43,233 nucleotides of DNA from positions 1 through 43,233 of the forward strand of contig CAYORU010000030.1 of assembly GCA_964406445.1 (NCBI GenBank). Direction: 5' to 3'. Shown one piece after another: positions 42,101 to 43,233 of the stretch (position 1 is its first letter; each line of letters begins with the position of its first letter). This DNA comes from SG8-30 sp964406445. Lineage in GTDB: Bacteria > Pseudomonadota > Gammaproteobacteria > Steroidobacterales > Steroidobacteraceae. The notes beneath the pieces were generated by a model, which saw only the letters and a list, made by a program, of their open reading frames with translations, was not told the origin of the DNA and did not search any database. The position numbers and the translations under genes were made by a program.

Positions 42101-42880
42101 CTCGCCTACCAGGCCGCACAGGGCTGTGATTTCGAAACCGCCGCGCTTCGGGTCTTCAGCAATGCCGACTCGGCCTACGGGTCGAACATCAACCACCTCG
42201 TCGACTCGAGCCGCTGGGACCACGAGGACGAGCTCGCCGAGACCTACAGCCGACGCAAGTGCTTCGCCTACGGCCGCGCCGGCCGCCCCGTGAACCAGTC
42301 GGCGCTGCTGCAGCGCATGCTCGCCGACGTGCAGCTCGCCTACCAGAACCTCGACTCGGTCGAGCTCGGCGTGACGACCGTGGACCACTACTTCGACACG
42401 CTGGGTGGCGTCAGCCGCGCCGTGCAGCGCGCATCCGGCCAGGCAGTGCCGGTGTACATCGGCGACCAGACGCAGGGGGCTGGCGCAGTCAGGACGCTTT
42501 CCGAGCAGGTGGCGCTCGAGACCCGCACACGCATGCTGAACCCGAAGTGGTACGAGGGCATGCTGCGGCACGGCTACGAGGGCGTGCGCCAGATCGAGGC
42601 GCACGTCACCAACACGCTCGGCTGGTCGGCGACCACGGGCCAGGTGGCGCCGTGGGTCTACCAGCAGATCACCCAGACCTTCGTGCTCGACCCGGAGATG
42701 CGGCGCCGCCTCGCCGAGCTGAACCCGACGGCCTCCGCCAAGGTGGCCAACCGCCTGCTCGAAGCACACGAACGCAGCTACTGGACGCCCGACGAGAACG
42801 TGCTCGAAGCCCTGCGCCGCGCCGGCGAGGAGCTCGAGGACCGCCTCGAGGGCGTCGAATGGCACAAGGCCGCCGCATGA
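39161..42880 (+). CDS. bchH: magnesium chelatase large subunit BchH
   Basis: 1239 aa from the ATG at 39161 (MRPRPISAADQTPVRVVILTLDSH), matching the usual BchH N-terminus; an earlier frame extension inside bchB is rejected. BchH binds protoporphyrin IX and, with the BchI-BchD ATPase, inserts Mg2+. Family blocks include the N-terminal DUF3479-type region (SMMFMEDHI...VACMSAAEVVKLTRLGRFEMGG), GNTGHYDG, NFPPNAGNTGTAAHLSVF and LHFGTHGALEFMPGKQAGMSG. The C-terminal cobaltochelatase-like segment (YGSNINHLVDSSRWDHEDELAETY...WYEGMLRHGYEGVRQIE) completes it. No bchI or bchD in the window. Confidence 0.98.
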   Translation: MRPRPISAADQTPVRVVILTLDSHMASAVERAQHSLLKELPGLRLSLHAAAEWDDDPAALARCQADIAQGDIVVVSMMFMEDHIRAVLPALEARRGDCDAMVACMSAAEVVKLTRLGRFEMGGQASGPMALLKRLRGDRSKSASSSGEQQMRMLRRIPKILRFIPGPAQDVRAYFLTMQYLFAGSDDNMASLVRFLVDRYASGPRAGLRGRVKAALPADYPDVGLYHPRLRGRITDRPEAVPAPAGGGDRGTVGLLVMRSYLLAGNTGHYDGVIAELESRGLKVLPAFATGLDARPAIERFFLRDGQPTVDAVVSLTGFSLVGGPAYNDARAAEEMLAKLDVPYLSALAVEFQTLEQWQASERGLMPVEATIMVAIPELDGSTGSMVFGGRSADADGAARDMHAHPERAATLAARVERLIALRKTPRRDRRVGIVLFNFPPNAGNTGTAAHLSVFASLHRTLTGLREAGYTVEVPDTVDALRSRIVDGNARRLGAHANVHARIPVDDHVRREPWLADIERAWGPAPGKQQSDGASLFVLGERFGNVFVGVQPSFGWEGDPMRLLFDRDFAPTHAFSAFYRWLREDFAANAVLHFGTHGALEFMPGKQAGMSGACWPDRLIGDLPNVYLYASNNPSEGTIAKRRAAATLVSYMTPPIAAAGLYRGLSDLKESISRWRGLAPDEATERTRTAELIQSQAATLELAAAAPAWGADAEERVAAVNAALAELERTLIPCGLHVVGEPPSPAERVDLLMAVAESSRGAKPERATVEALVAGTAPPKAVPGEPAEAAQSRELLEELARIDGLMSEDHELPALLRALDGRFTRPAPGGDILRNPLVLPTGRNLHGFDPFRLPSAFAIKDGELQAGRLLARHFADGNPLPESVALVLWGTDNLKTEGAPIAQALALMGTRPRFDGYGRLCGASLIPLAELGRPRIDVVMTLSGIFRDLLPLQIRMLAEAAWLAASADEPAELNFVRKHALAYQAAQGCDFETAALRVFSNADSAYGSNINHLVDSSRWDHEDELAETYSRRKCFAYGRAGRPVNQSALLQRMLADVQLAYQNLDSVELGVTTVDHYFDTLGGVSRAVQRASGQAVPVYIGDQTQGAGAVRTLSEQVALETRTRMLNPKWYEGMLRHGYEGVRQIEAHVTNTLGWSATTGQVAPWVYQQITQTFVLDPEMRRRLAELNPTASAKVANRLLEAHERSYWTPDENVLEALRRAGEELEDRLEGVEWHKAAA

Positions 42881-42917
42881 GCGCCCCACGCACCACCCGG
42901 AGACAAGGACACGCGCG

Positions 42918-43233
42918 ATGATGGAAACCACGACCGTACCGTTCACCGCGCTCAAGCGCCCCGGCCGCACCGACGGCGAGGGCAGCGTGCAGGTGCACCT
43001 CGACCCGAAGATGAAGATCGACACGGCGAAGGTGTTCGCCGTCTACGGCAAGGGCGGCATCGGCAAGAGCACGACCTCGTCGAACCTGTCGGCCGCGTTC
43101 TCGAAGCTCGGCAAGCGTGTGCTGCAGATCGGCTGCGATCCGAAGCACGACTCCACGTTCACGCTCACCAAGCGCCTGGTGCCCACGGTGATCGACGTGC
43201 TCGAGTCGGTGGACTTCCACGCCGAGGAGCTGC
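42918..43233 (+). CDS. bchL: light-independent protochlorophyllide reductase ATP-binding protein BchL, cut by window end
   Basis: The first 105 codons of a frame open to the right edge. The start ATG at 42918 has AAGGA eight bases upstream; a second ATG is at 42921. NifH-like, with P-loop GKGGIGKS (44-51) and LQIGCDPKHDSTFTLTKRLVPTVIDVLE. BchL homodimers hold a [4Fe-4S] cluster and pass electrons to the BchNB complex with ATP hydrolysis. The cluster cysteines lie beyond the window. It follows bchH after 37 nt, as in the bchFNBHL order of Rhodobacter. Confidence 0.97.
   Translation, partial: MMETTTVPFTALKRPGRTDGEGSVQVHLDPKMKIDTAKVFAVYGKGGIGKSTTSSNLSAAFSKLGKRVLQIGCDPKHDSTFTLTKRLVPTVIDVLESVDFHAEEL

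Overview
The window looks like a high-G+C, anoxygenic phototrophic gammaproteobacterium, assigned from gene content only. ZipA, which is essentially confined to Gammaproteobacteria, sits in a smc-zipA-ligA cluster. GluQ-RS, a DksA with a long basic tail and a rimP-nusA-infB-rbfA-truB-rpsO-pnp block point the same way. The right-hand third is part of a proteobacterial photosynthesis gene cluster. Order and genus cannot be fixed from the sequence alone.

Layout: (1) Bases 1-2.7 kb are visibly less G+C-rich. They hold a truncated secreted protein with perfect 30-bp tandem repeats, running off the left edge on the minus strand, and two minus-strand DUF6502-type genes. A third DUF6502-type gene follows on the plus strand. 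(2) 3.6-13.2 kb carries core genes: ligA, zipA and smc (minus), then queF, dksA, gluQ and phaR (plus). (3) 13.2-21.6 kb is the rimP-to-pnp translation/RNA operon on the minus strand, with a likely rpsO promoter, a pnp-leader hairpin and a row of hairpins in front of rimP. (4) 21.9-27.6 kb is an accessory metabolic block: two Rieske oxygenases translationally linked to rraA on the minus strand, a divergent molybdopterin oxidoreductase, and a small zinc-ribbon protein. (5) 27.6-43.2 kb is the photosynthesis cluster. It has two divergent arms that meet at a control region near 35.7 kb. The left arm is aerR/ppaA-ppsR-bchG-pucC-like-bchP followed by a small membrane protein, a DUF2891 protein and a triheme cytochrome c. 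The right arm is bchF-bchN-bchB-bchH-bchL, with bchL cut by the window end.

How the genes work together: BchH (with BchI/BchD encoded elsewhere) inserts Mg into protoporphyrin. BchN, BchB and BchL form the light-independent protochlorophyllide reductase, BchF hydrates a vinyl group, and BchG and BchP attach and reduce the isoprenoid tail. The PucC-like protein probably handles pigment or antenna assembly. PpsR, with its antirepressor AerR/PpaA, should repress both arms: two overlapping TGT-N12-ACA-type half-matching operators lie between them, and each outer half contains a TTGACA -35 box, one facing each way.

The least explained parts are the three genes appended to bchP, the secreted repeat protein with its DUF6502 neighbours, and the Rieske/RraA/molybdoenzyme block. 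No CRISPR array, insertion sequence, rRNA or tRNA was seen.
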